Below, one piece after another: positions 1 to 10,500 of a stretch of 64,000 nucleotides of DNA. Below the pieces are notes generated by a model. It was given only the letters and a program-made list of their open reading frames with translations. It ran no database searches and was not told the origin of the DNA. Origin of the DNA: a bacterium (lineage in GTDB: Bacteria; Acidobacteriota; Polarisedimenticolia; Polarisedimenticolales; Polarisedimenticolaceae); NCBI GenBank assembly GCA_024226515.1, contig JAAELQ010000295.1, forward strand, positions 1 to 64,000. Direction: 5' to 3'. The position numbers were made by a program, and so were the translations under genes. How positions within the stretch are numbered: the first letter of the stretch is position 1; the number at the start of each line of letters is the position of its first letter.

Positions 1-865
1 GGCTCAAAGCGGTATCCAATGCATAGAAACGCATCGGGCATCTGGGAAATCCGGGGTAATACAACTCGATGCTGGAGAGATCCGTACCCGTCGGGTCATC
101 GGCCACCAGGGCATCGTCGAAGCCGTCGCCGTTGACGTCGCCGGCGAAGGTCACGAAGTGCCCGAAACGTTGATTCGTCGTCTCGCCGGACTGCTCCCAG
201 TCCGGCGCGACCGGCAGTCCCAGGGCAGAACCGTGGAAGACGCGTACGATCCCGACCCCGCCGGCGCGAGAAAACCCGGCGATGATGTCGTCGAATCCGT
301 CGCCGTTGACGTCGGCACCTCCGTCAACGGCAGGCCCCAGTGCGCCGTACATGGATCCGTCGTCAAAATCCCACGCGCCCGAGGGTCCGGTGGACGAGCC
401 GTACCGCACGTGGACCTGGTGCGTTCCGTCGCCGAAACCGGACCCCGAGTTGAACAGCAACTCGTCGAATCCATCGCCGTTGACGTCGCCGGCGGCCGCC
501 ACGCGGTAGCCGAGCGTCGTACCCGGAAACGACCCGATCTCGACCCAATCGTGACTGGCAGACAGGCCGGAGGCCGCGCCGTAGTAAAGCAGCACGCCGC
601 CTTGCTGGTTCGAAGACGGACAGCAGGGCGTGAAATAGAACGGCCCCCCCAGGAGCACGTCATCGAATCCGTCGCCGTTGACGTCGCCGACTCCGGACAC
701 GCTGCGGGACCACTGGCCGTAGAATGTCCCCGGCGCACTCCACGCCGCGTCGGGGTCGAAGAACTGCGCACGCGCCACGTGGCCGAAGAGCGCGCCACAC
801 AGCACGATCAAGAAGATGGATCTCCCACCGATCGAGGCTATCGCCTGAGCTCGCAAGATTCGCAT
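1..865 (-). CDS. Secreted FG-GAP/VCBS-repeat protein, 3' end outside window
   Basis: An open frame of 288 codons runs from ATG at 865 to the window edge with no stop, so the C-terminus is missing. A GGAGG site at 873-877 (complement) lies 7 bases upstream of this ATG. The N-terminus has Arg residues, a hydrophobic run around ILIVLCGALFG-type residues and an Ala-rich end (HVARAQ), consistent with a Sec signal peptide. At least four FG-GAP-type units follow, each with the core GDVNGDGFDD or ADVNGDGFDD, spaced about 60-70 residues apart. This is the Asp-rich calcium loop of integrin-alpha-like propeller blades. Such proteins are usually extracellular adhesion or scaffold proteins; substrate and partner cannot be read here. 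It is transcribed divergently from the gene at 998. Confidence 0.85.
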   Translation of the reverse strand, partial: MRILRAQAIASIGGRSIFLIVLCGALFGHVARAQFFDPDAAWSAPGTFYGQWSRSVSGVGDVNGDGFDDVLLGGPFYFTPCCPSSNQQGGVLLYYGAASGLSASHDWVEIGSFPGTTLGYRVAAAGDVNGDGFDELLFNSGSGFGDGTHQVHVRYGSSTGPSGAWDFDDGSMYGALGPAVDGGADVNGDGFDDIIAGFSRAGGVGIVRVFHGSALGLPVAPDWEQSGETTNQRFGHFVTFAGDVNGDGFDDALVADDPTGTDLSSIELYYPGFPRCPMRFYALDTALS

Positions 866-997
866 TCTCGGTCCTCCGCACAGACAGGCGAGAAACGGGC
901 CTCCCGGGGGCAAACGACTCCATAGGAAGGACGCCCCGGATCCCGTTCTCCGGGCGTGCCGTCGCGCTGCCGTGAGATACTGGTCGGGGAGGTAGAG
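866..997. promoter_or_regulatory. Divergent intergenic region between two secreted-protein genes
   Basis: This 132-base gap must hold promoters for both flanking genes. It carries a GGAGG site for the minus gene (873-877) and GGGGAGG (986-992), 5 bases before the ATG at 998. The latter decides that start over an upstream in-frame GTG at 956. A short inverted repeat, CCCGGA/TCCGGG, lies around 935-955. No convincing -35/-10 pair was recognised. Confidence 0.4.
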
Positions 998-2398
998 ATG
1001 ATCAACAGACGTGCTTCCAGATGCGCTTGTCCGTGGCTCTTGATCGCCATGCTGAGCGGTCCGGTACTGGCCCAGGACAGCGACGGCGACGGGATCGCCG
1101 ACGTTCTGGACAACTGCCCCGCACTGTCGAATCCGACGCAGTCGGACATCGACCTCGACGCCGAGGGTGACCTGTGCGACGCGAACGACGGCAGGATCTC
1201 CATCTACTTCGACGCCCCGGAGCTGGCGCGCTGGCAGGCCGAGTCGGGCCACGGATCCTGGAACACGTATCGCGGTGACCTCGGTGTGTTGAAGTCGGCA
1301 GGCGACTACACGCAGGAGCCCGGCTCGAATCCCCTGGCGCGACAGGATCTCGGACACGTCGATCCATGGATCGAGGACACGGACGATCCGCTCCCGGGCA
1401 GCGTTGCGTTCTTCGTCAGCGTCGGCATTGTCGAACCCGGCCCGATCTCTCGTGCGACGCCGCCGTTCTTGACCGAGGGGCACTGCGCGGGACTGCTGGT
1501 TTCGTGGCTCCCGAACCCACCACAGGAAGAGGTGACTTCGTACCGCGTACTCTTCGGGACCGACCCCGACTACCTCGGTTCGTTTGTCGAGGTCCCCGTG
1601 TCGCCGGTCTACGTGGACAGTCTGGTCCACGAGATCGCGTACTTCGTATCCGTTCAAGCCGTCGGCGGCGCGGGGAGCTACGGGGAACCGTCCGAGGAGG
1701 TCTCGGTGGTGACCGAGAACGCGACGCGTCCCGATTCCCCGGAGGGCGTGCTTGCCTCCGACGATCTGAACGGGCGTGTCGAGCTCGCGTGGAATGCCGT
1801 GACCGAGAACGAGATCGGATTGCCGGACGATCCCCAATCGCCGCTGCTGCGGGATCTGGCGGGCTACCGCGTCTACCGCGACACGCATGCGGGCTTCGTC
1901 CCCGACGCGTCTGCTCGTATCGCCGACGAGTACCAGCTTCCCGGGCCCGGTCACATCGACACGGAGACCGTGAACTGCCGGTCGTACTACTACCGCGTGA
2001 CCGCCGTGGACCGCTGCGGCACCGAGAGCGCGCCGTCGGTCGCCTTCGTCGGAACCGCGCAGTCGTCCGTCGCCCCGCGTGCTCCCTCGCCGCTGTCCGC
2101 GTCGTTCGACACCGCGAACACGATCCGACTGGAATGGGCGGAGGTCGAATCGGACGAGAACGACGACCCTGTCCTCATCGATACCTACCGGGTCCTCCGA
2201 ACCCATCCGCGCCCGATTGCAGCCGGGCCTCCGCACGTGAGCGAGTTCTACTCACTGGCCCTGGTTCAGGGAGTTCTGCAGTTTGTCGACGTGGTGTCTC
2301 TCGCGGGCGGTGAGACCGTGTTCTACCGGCTCCAGTCGCTGGACGCCTGCGTCAACGAGTCCGAATTGTCGTCGGCGATCCAACCCACTGCTCCCTGA
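998..2398 (+). CDS. Secreted protein with TSP3 repeat and FN3-like domains
   Basis: A 466-residue protein beginning MINRRASR with a signal peptide ending near VLAQ (residues 1-27). Immediately after it comes one thrombospondin type 3 motif (DSDGDGIADVLDNCP, then SDIDLDAEGDLCD), a calcium-binding element. A segment with the YRGDLGVL / FFVSVG pattern follows, then three FN3-like beta-sandwich stretches marked by repeated YRVxR or YYYRVTAVDRCG strands and a Pro-rich linker between units. This architecture is typical of secreted proteins of uncultured Acidobacteriota and Myxococcota. No catalytic motif is visible. The start at 998 is preferred for its GGGGAGG site and because the signal peptide begins there. 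Function is unknown; a structural or binding role is inferred. Confidence 0.8.
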   Translation: MINRRASRCACPWLLIAMLSGPVLAQDSDGDGIADVLDNCPALSNPTQSDIDLDAEGDLCDANDGRISIYFDAPELARWQAESGHGSWNTYRGDLGVLKSAGDYTQEPGSNPLARQDLGHVDPWIEDTDDPLPGSVAFFVSVGIVEPGPISRATPPFLTEGHCAGLLVSWLPNPPQEEVTSYRVLFGTDPDYLGSFVEVPVSPVYVDSLVHEIAYFVSVQAVGGAGSYGEPSEEVSVVTENATRPDSPEGVLASDDLNGRVELAWNAVTENEIGLPDDPQSPLLRDLAGYRVYRDTHAGFVPDASARIADEYQLPGPGHIDTETVNCRSYYYRVTAVDRCGTESAPSVAFVGTAQSSVAPRAPSPLSASFDTANTIRLEWAEVESDENDDPVLIDTYRVLRTHPRPIAAGPPHVSEFYSLALVQGVLQFVDVVSLAGGETVFYRLQSLDACVNESELSSAIQPTAP

Positions 2399-2523
2399 GG
2401 ATACCGTCGCAGGGACGCTGACGTTCTAGGTCCGGCCGCGTCAGGTACCCTCCAGAAAGCTGAGTCGGCCGCCCCGGAACCGGCGTATAATTCGGGCAAC
2501 GCATTTCTCGAGTGGGGTGGCCC

Positions 2524-3594
2524 ATGTGTCGACGCTTACCTGTCCTGGCGGCTCTGTTCGTCCTGTCGAGCGCAGTTCCGTGCTCGTGGGCCGAGGAGGG
2601 GAGAATCCCGGTCTTCGAGCCCACGGTATTCGATGCAGCAAATGGTCCGATCAGTGGCCGGTACGTCGTGACCCGCGACATCGCGGCCGGAGCGACGGGG
2701 TTCGCGACGATCAGCTTCGTCGGCAACGGTAGCGAGGCGATCGACCTCGATCTCAACGGATTCACCGTGAGGAAGGGAGCCGACGTCAGCAACCTCGGCG
2801 TCATCAGCGCGACCGGCGTGCGGAGCTTCACCGTGCGAAATGGTTCGCTCGTCGGAGAGTCCGAGCAGACCGGCGTGACTTGCCCTGCCGACTGTGAGAG
2901 CGTGCTGTACGAGGACCTGGTGGTCTCGGATGCGGTGACCGGTGTCCAGATAAACAACGCCCAGAACTTCGCGATCCGACGCTGCATCATCGATACCACC
3001 GACAACCAGGGGATCCTCGTCGCGGGCAATCCGCTCACGAACACGACCGGGTTTATCGAGGACAGTGTCCTGCAGAACACGGGGTCGGAGAGCGTACTCG
3101 TCTATTCGAACATCAATGGCGCCACCGTGCGCAACAACCGCATCCTTCAGTCACAGGATCGGGGGATCGCCGTAGAGGGAATCGGTCTCGTCGACGTGCG
3201 AGACAATCAGGTCGAGGATCCCGATTCCTACGGGATCGACATCCAGGCCGAGGGCTGCAGGATCGTCGGCAATGTCGTCAGCGGCTCCACGGCCGACGGT
3301 ATTCGCGTGACCAGTGTGGGCGGGGCGCCCAATTCGAGCTGCCTGGTGTCCGACAACGTCTCGACCGGCAACGGCGAGGCGGGGGTCGAGCTCAGCCGAG
3401 GCGGGAATCGCGTTACGGGCAATATTCTCAACTCCAACGCCCAGTACGGGCTGTTCTTCACCGCCACCAGCGACAACAACACCTACCGACTGAACAGCTT
3501 CGTCTCGAACACGCTCAGTTGCGTTCAGGACGACGGAACCAACAACGTCGCGGGCGGCGACAACTTCTTCGTTGGCGTGGGCGCCTGCCCCTGA
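2524..3594 (+). CDS. Secreted right-handed parallel beta-helix protein
   Basis: A 356-residue protein with an N-terminal signal peptide (MCRRLPVLAALFVL, cleavage near SWAEE). The rest is a chain of short turns rich in Asn, Gly, Val and Ile, with periodic units such as VRNNRILQSQDRGI, VRDNQVEDPDSYGI and VTGNILNSNAQYGL at about 22-25 residues. This is the PbH1 / pectate-lyase-like beta-helix pattern. No pectinase or lyase catalytic set could be assigned, so the activity is open; carbohydrate binding or adhesion is possible. It ends in VGVGACP, a Cys-Pro terminus shared with two other secreted proteins here. An in-frame GTG at 2512 is an alternative start but would place the signal peptide four residues in. 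A gap of 125 bases separates it from the upstream gene. Confidence 0.8.
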   Translation: MCRRLPVLAALFVLSSAVPCSWAEEGRIPVFEPTVFDAANGPISGRYVVTRDIAAGATGFATISFVGNGSEAIDLDLNGFTVRKGADVSNLGVISATGVRSFTVRNGSLVGESEQTGVTCPADCESVLYEDLVVSDAVTGVQINNAQNFAIRRCIIDTTDNQGILVAGNPLTNTTGFIEDSVLQNTGSESVLVYSNINGATVRNNRILQSQDRGIAVEGIGLVDVRDNQVEDPDSYGIDIQAEGCRIVGNVVSGSTADGIRVTSVGGAPNSSCLVSDNVSTGNGEAGVELSRGGNRVTGNILNSNAQYGLFFTATSDNNTYRLNSFVSNTLSCVQDDGTNNVAGGDNFFVGVGACP

Positions 3595-3693
3595 CGCTGT
3601 CACTTGTTTGCGGACGACCCCACGCCGGGGTAGGGACCCTCGCGGAGTCTCATTTCACGATCGCCGGCAGGCTTCGCAGATGAGGCAACGGCC

Positions 3694-4131
3694 ATGACCG
3701 AGGCCGAGATCACTCGATACGACGGCGGCGTCGGCGTCCCCCGACCCGTGGCCGCAGCGGTCGCGCACCTGCGCCGGCGCGAACTTCTGGCGCCGGAACG
3801 CAAGAGCCTCTCCGACTACTCCGACAGCGACGCACGCAGCGTGCACTTCGTGGCCCGGGCCGGCGAGCAGCTCGCCGGCTACGTTCAGTACGACCCCGAG
3901 GGCCGACGGCTGCGCCAGCTGATCGTCGCCTCGGAGTATCGCGCTGCCGGACTCGGCCGGGCCCTGGTTGCAGCCGTGCGCGACGAAGGACATCGACGTG
4001 GTGCGCCGGAGTTGCGCGTGCACGCCTGGACCGACTCGGTGGGGTTCTACCGCTGCGTCGGGTTTCGACCGGTCGGCGAGGTTCAGGTCGACGGCCCGGT
4101 TCCATGGCTGGCGCTGGTGATGCCTCTGTAA
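3694..4131 (+). CDS. GNAT-family N-acetyltransferase
   Basis: A 145-residue cytoplasmic protein of the usual single-domain GNAT length. The acetyl-CoA pyrophosphate loop is visible as R83-A-A-G-L-G88 followed by RALVAAV, preceded by the beta-4 strand RQLIVAS. The C-terminal part has the HAWTDSVGFYRCVGF signature (alpha-4/beta-6, Tyr-containing) typical of the family. The acceptor substrate is unknown. It is the only clearly cytoplasmic enzyme in the first 50 kb, is separated from the beta-helix gene by about 100 bases, and is followed by a 411-base gap, so it may be an independent unit. A GAGG stretch lies about 8 bases upstream of the ATG. Confidence 0.88.
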   Translation: MTEAEITRYDGGVGVPRPVAAAVAHLRRRELLAPERKSLSDYSDSDARSVHFVARAGEQLAGYVQYDPEGRRLRQLIVASEYRAAGLGRALVAAVRDEGHRRGAPELRVHAWTDSVGFYRCVGFRPVGEVQVDGPVPWLALVMPL

Positions 4132-4542
4132 GCAGGTCGGGCGCTGACCGCGGGACGCGAATCGGATGCTGTCCATCGGCGGAGCACCTCTGTCGGCAAC
4201 GCATGGAGCCGACGAACGGATCGGACCGCAGATGTGATTAGCAACCAGCCGCCGAGGAAGGCGCGCGCGAGCCGCCTGCGGACACTTCGACCGCAGCCTC
4301 GCGGGTGAACACTCGGAGAAATTGTTGTTGACCGCGCGACGGAAAACCCCCAGAGTCTATGGATTGTCCGAGAGGTGGACGAAAACGATCGGATTTGCCC
4401 AATTGGGCTTCGGATGCCGAGTACGGGGCAGCTTCGGATCCGCCCGACGTCGTCGTCGCGGACTTGACGGAACGCGCAAGAAACGAGTCGGTGAGATGCC
4501 CCCACTCGAATGGAGTCGTTGAAGTCGAGGCGGAGGTGGGGC
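4132..4542 (+). promoter_or_regulatory. Leader region upstream of the giant gene
   Basis: A 411-base non-coding gap, the longest on the left side, likely holding the promoter of the 45.8-kb block. Visible elements are an inverted repeat GTCGGC/GCCGAC near 4193-4216 just after the acetyltransferase, a perfect 12-base palindrome GCCCAATTGGGC at 4397-4408, separated CTCGGA and TCCGAG arms near 4313 and 4365, and a strong GGAGGTGG at 4532-4539. That last site sits 6 bases before ATG 4543 and decides the start over the in-frame ATG at 4510. No riboswitch consensus or clear sigma-70 box was recognised. Confidence 0.35.
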
Positions 4543-7500
4543 ATGACCTATCGGTCGACGGGATCTGCGAAACGCCGCGGACGGGGTAAGCGGCCCGGCG
4601 CGGCGCGGCGTGGGAAGAACCACGATCGCAAACGGGACGCGGGACGCCGCGGGTTTCTGCTCGAACCGCTCGAACCGCGCATTCTCCTCTCTGCGGATCC
4701 TTTCTTCGGAGCGTTCGCCGACGATGCGGCCACGCTACAGGTTCGAGAAGTCGACAGCGTCGAGACGCTGCAGCTCGTCGACACCAACGAACCGTGGCGA
4801 ATCCTGGCCTCGAAAGCCCTGAGCGGGATCGACGACGGCGTACGGATCCGCGGCAACGGCTTCGACTTCGATCTGACGCTCGACTCGAGTGTGGATGCAG
4901 AACGCATCGCCGGCGGCGTGATCTTCGACGCCGGCCACGGCCGGAGCAGCGTCGTTGGATCGGATCTGGACAACGCCTGGAGCATCACCCACCGCGGCGC
5001 CGGCATGGTGCAGGGCGTCCGCTTCATCGGAGTCGAGAGCCTGATCGCCGGCAGCGGTGACGACACGTTCGTGCTGTTCGACCGCGGAGCGATGTCGCAC
5101 GTCGAGGGCGGTCTTGGAAACGACACGCTCGTCGGGCCCTCGGCGGACACGATCTGGAACGTCCGCTCGACCGACGCCGGGCAGGTCGCCGGTGTGGCCT
5201 TCGGCGGGATCGAGAATCTCACCGGCAGCGCAGATAACAAAGACACGTTCGTCCTGGCGGCCTACGCCGGCGTCGGCGGTCTGATCGACGGCGGCGCGGA
5301 CGGCTTCGACAGCCTGATCATCGAGGGCGGGACATACGCGCGAGTGGCCCACGCGGCCAGCGGCCCCGACTCGGGCACGATCGATCTCGACGGCATGATC
5401 GTCGCCTACGCGGGGCTCGAGCCGGTCGTCGACGGCACCGATGCGGATCGTCTGATCATCACCGCGACCGATGCCAACGACCAGCTCGTGCTGAGAAACG
5501 ACGAAGAGAACGCCGGCATGTCGATCATCGAGAGCCTCAACGAAACGATGGAGAGCATCTCGTTCAACAACCCGGGAGTCTCGCTCGAGATCGACATGGG
5601 CGCCGGCTCGGACCGTCTCCGGCTCGACCTGCTGGATGAATTCACGGCCACCTTGAAGCTGGACGGCGGCGAGGGCGAGGCTAACGACAGGATCCAGGTC
5701 ACGCGCGACGCCGACTTCACGCTGAGCAACACCACACTGACCATCGACGGCGTCGATTCCTGGACTGCCGAGCTGACGTCGATCGAGAAGGCGTCGCTCA
5801 CCGTCGAAGGCGGCGGGCACACGATCGACGCGTCGGCATTCGATGGAGACGTGACGTTGACCGGCGCAGGCGGTGACGACACGCTCATCGGCGGAGCGGG
5901 CGACGATACGCTCGTCAGCTACGCGGGGGACGACACGCTCATCGGGGGAGCGGGAGACGACAAGCTCAAGGGCGGCATCGGCGATGATACCTACGAGTTC
6001 GCCAGCGAGTGGGGCAAGGACAGGGTCTTCGACGCCGTGGGCGTCGACAACGTTCTCGACTTCGGCCGCTACAACCGACTGCTGACGATCACCGACGGCT
6101 TGATCTCCGGGCGGGACGAGTCTCTCGAGCGCGTCTCGTACGAGGGAGTCCGGGTCGGGACGATCGATCCCGGCTCCAACGGTCGTATCGATCTCACCGC
6201 GGGGGCCCAGACGGCTCTCGATACCGGACTGGAGGCCCTCGTCGATTGGGCCGCCGCGCTGGCGCGCGTCGACGAGTTCGGGATGCCGCTGTCGTTGCTC
6301 TCCGGCACGCTCGGAACGCCCGACGTGACCGTCGGCGCGGCGTTGGATCTTGCCGAGTCGCTGGACCGGTTGCGTCTGGAGGTCGAGCAGTTCTTCGATG
6401 ACGACGGCTCTCCCCGGATGGAGAGACTGAGAGCCCGTCTCCAGGCGATGGATCGACACACTCCGCGCCAGGGATTCGCGATGCTCAGCGAAGTTCTCGA
6501 GGAGAACACGAACGTCGACAACGAGGACACGTTCACCTTCGAGATCGGCATCAACGGGGACGACCTGGTCACGATCGACGTCACCGGAGTCGACACGCTG
6601 CAGAAACTGCAGGACGCGCTCAATCAGGAGTTTCGGGACCAGGGATGGGTCGACGAGGACGACAAGCTGCTGTTCGAGGCATACCACTTCAATGAGCTGG
6701 CCTGGCGTTTCGGCCTCCGGGTTCCGGAGTCGGCCGTGGGTACGATCGGACGGGTCGATATCACTGCACAGGACGCCGCCGTCAGCAAGCTGGGCTTCCG
6801 ACCGACGCACGTCATCGATACGAGCACCCTGGAAGGCCTGGGGCAACTGCGCGCGACCGTGGCCGACGTGACGACCGAGGTGCGTTACGGCGCGGACTCG
6901 ATACCGGAGATGCGCTTCCTGTTCCACTACGACGCCGAGCGGAGGTCCGATTTCAACCTTCGGCTGGGCGAGACACTCGGCCTGGTGTTTCCCGACTCGA
7001 CGCTGAGCATGAAGACGTCGCTCGACGTGGATCTGGCCCTCGGCCTGGACCTGCGTTCGAGCCCGACGTTCCTGGTCGATATCGAGAATCTGGAGGTTCA
7101 GGCCAAGATCGATTCAACGGATCTCGGCACGATCGATCTCGACATCGGATTCCTCCGTGCGGACGCGACCACGAGCACGAATTTCGAGCTCGAAGAGATC
7201 CTGGAGGTGGTGTTCAACGTTAGCGGGACCGCCAGCGCGATCGGACTGACCGCCGTCGAGCTCCAGGCGGCGCCCGACGTCATGGTGGATTCGAATGGTG
7301 ATTCGCTGAACCTGCGTCTCGACGTGACCGTCGATCCCGTCAATCCCGGGGAGATCGTGGGCTTCGATACCGACCCGGAGACCGGAGATCTGGTCGACCT
7401 GTTCATCGAGGTCATGGGTGAAGATCCCTTCGACGGCGACCAGGACTCCTGGCTCAGCGCCAATCTGCAGGAGCTGTTGGTCTTCGACAACCTCAGCCCG

Positions 7501-10500
7501 GCCGGCATCGTCAACCTGGTGGGTGGACTCGGCGAGTGGCTGGAGAACCTGCGCCTGAGTGAGACCTTCGCGGACCTGACGATTCCGCTGGCGCGCGCGA
7601 GCCTGAGCGACGTCGTCGACTTCCGGGCGATGTTGCGACGGGGCCTGTTGTTCGACGACGGAGGGGACGGGATCGACGGGTTCGAGAACCCGAACGAGCC
7701 GGGAACCAACGACGTGGCCCGGTTGCTCGCCGTCGATCCCGACGACCCGAAGAGCGGCAACCTGCTGCCGGTCTTCTCGACGGCGCAGGAACTGGCGGAC
7801 GAGCTGGCCGGCCTGGACGAAGCGGGGTTCTTGGTCGGAGATCTCGTCTACTCTCCCGCGACCCGGCAGCTCACGGTCCTGATCGACTTCATGCCGCTGG
7901 CGGTGCGTTCCGAGGACGTTGCGATCGACTTCGGTTTCCAGGCCGGTCCGTTCAGCGGACTGGGTAGCCCCTCGACCGTGAGTTTGAGCTCGAGTTCGGG
8001 GCTGACGATGACGCTGGGCTTCGACCTCGCGGACCCGACAGAATCGCTCGACCTCGGCACGGCACTCGTCGACCTGCTCGGCGACGGCGTCGTGCGACCC
8101 TCGTGGCTCGAGGACGAGATCGCCGTGACCGGCGGCGCGATCCCGGCCCGATTCGGTCGGCTGAGCGCCGACGCCGAGTTTCAGGTCACCATCGACCAGA
8201 ACACGTCCGCGGTCACCGTGTCGGCCGAGGACACGCAATCCAACAGCACGATCGCCGAGCTCGTCGCACAGATCAACGCCGCGCTCTCCGCAGCGGGAGT
8301 CGGCGATCTCGAGGCCGGGGTCGATTCCGGCGGCCGGCTGATCCTGTTCTCGGAGCTGGTGAAGCAGATCCCGCAGTTCAGCGTGACCGCCGATCCGACG
8401 AATCCGGCGGTGACCGAGCTCGGTTTCGCCGCCGATCGAACGTCCGAGGACGTGGAGATTTTGACCGGCGCGGCAAGCCGGAGCGGTTCGAGCTCGGAGA
8501 GTTTCGACTTCCTGTACGACGAGCGGACCCTCTTCTCCTCGGACGGAATCGTCAAGATCGGCGACACGATCCTCAACGTGACGGATGGATCGACCGCGAC
8601 CGTGATGGCCTTCATCGACGGTGTGATTGCGACCAGCCCGCTTACCGACGGCGAGGACGGAGTCTGGGAGGGTGGGGACGAGTACAGCGTACTCCGACCC
8701 GTCGGCCTGGCGGCGGAAACCCTGCTGCGCCCCACCTACGGGAGGCTGGCCACGAACGCGGGGTTCGACCTGCGCCTCCGCCTCGACGGGGAAGGCGTGC
8801 TGGGCGATCCCGTGTCGTACTTCGTGGACTCGGAAGAGACCCGTCTCAACACGAACCAGCTCGACCTGATCGCGGACGTGAACCGCGTCCTGCGTTCGAT
8901 CTCGACCGATGTGCTCGCGCCGTCGGACCAATCGGCCACTTACAAGCTGCTCACGGGGCCTGCGTCTTTCTCGTTGACCTTGAGTCGGCCGGCGGACGCT
9001 GGCGTTCCGCTGCTCGATGGACGGTTGATCAACGTCACCGTGTCGGATACCGACACGATGGACAACGATTCCGGGCCGGGCGGTCTGCTCGATCTTTCCC
9101 AGGCCGAGGGCCAGTTCCAGGCGCTGTCCAATCTCGCGTCGGACGTCCGGGACGCCGTAGCGAAGGCGCTGGCCTCGGCCGTTCCCGAACTGATCCCGAT
9201 CGTGGAGAGCGGAACGGCCGACTCGCATGTGAACGCGAACGGCACGACCCTGATCGACACGGGAACCAGCGGTGGCAAGTTCTTTCTCGCCGACGACGTG
9301 GTCCGGGTAGGCGACCGGATCGTCAACCACGATTCCGGGTCGGTGGCGACCGTGCTGCTGGTCGACGACGGGATCCTGACGACGACACCTCTGGCGAGCG
9401 GAAGCTGGAGTGGCACGGCGTACACGATCCACAGCAGGTCGAAGGTCGCACAGGGCACGTCGGACGGCACGGGCGACAGTGACACGCTCGTGGACCCGGC
9501 GCAGGACTTCGACGACTTGGGCGTCGAGGTCGGGGACACGGTCCTCAACCTGACGTCGGGCGAATCGGTGACGGTCATCGCGGTTGCCGACGACATGTTG
9601 ACGACGACCGCTCTTTCGTCCGGCAGTTGGACCGACGCCGAGTACAGCGTTCACGCCGACACCCTGCCCACGGCGATCGACGTCGTGGCGCGTCGAGACG
9701 GCACGTTGATGCTGACCGCGACGGACGATGCGATCACGCGCATGACCCTCACGGCCTTGGCCACGGACCCCGCCGTGACCGACCTGGGCTTCCCAGCCGG
9801 CGGGCGCACGGTGGGCCAGATCGTGGCCGCAAGCCAGGGCGGCAAGCTGGTCTTCACCGCCGTCGATCCCGACGTGAAGGATTTCAGGCTGATCGCCGAT
9901 GTGAACGCCCAGGGTGAGCTGGGTCTCGCGACGAGTGCCGACGCCGACACCGACGATTTCCTCGTTTTCACCCGTGCGATGGGAGGCCCGTACCGCGTCA
10001 GTCTCGACGCGGGGACGACGCTCGACGACGCCCTCATGGCGATCCAGGACGCGACGGGCGGCCTGGTCACGGCCGAACTCAACCTCGACCGGACCGCGAT
10101 CCGGCTCGAAGACACGACGAGCGGTGCCGGGACGTTCCGCATCGAGGGCATCAACGGGTCGCAGGCGGCGTTCCTGCTCGGGATCCAGCTCCAGGCTCCC
10201 GTCGCGACCAACGTCAACGGCGTCGAGGTCGGCCCCGGCGCGATCATCGGCGGCGCCATGCTCCGCGGGCTGGCTCCGGCCGATCGGCTGTTCGTCGACG
10301 GCCTCGTGCTCGATACCGATATCGACCTCTCGACACCGCCGCCGAAACGATTCGAGCTGGTCGGGGCGAATGGCAACGTGGTCACCGCCGACGCCACGTC
10401 ACCCTTCGCGGACGAGGATGTTGGCCGGGTTCTCGAGATCAAGTCCGGCGCCGGCTACGACAAGGGCTTCTACAGAATCACGATGGTCCACACCGTCACC

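Noticed and set aside
158..925. 255-codon plus-strand frame at the left edge
   Set aside because: It is antisense to the FG-GAP gene and reads as Arg/Val-rich sequence with repeated SVAVDV, the complement of GDVNGDG.
956..997. Upstream GTG start for the TSP3/FN3-like gene
   Set aside because: It would put 14 non-hydrophobic residues before the signal peptide, and the GGGGAGG site fits ATG 998.
4510..4542. Upstream in-frame ATG for the giant gene
   Set aside because: The GGAGGTGG at 4532-4539 is placed for ATG 4543, and nothing similar precedes 4510.
4132..4542. A cyclic-di-GMP or other riboswitch upstream of the giant gene
   Set aside because: Large adhesins are often so controlled, but no conserved riboswitch core could be matched by eye; only simple palindromes are present.
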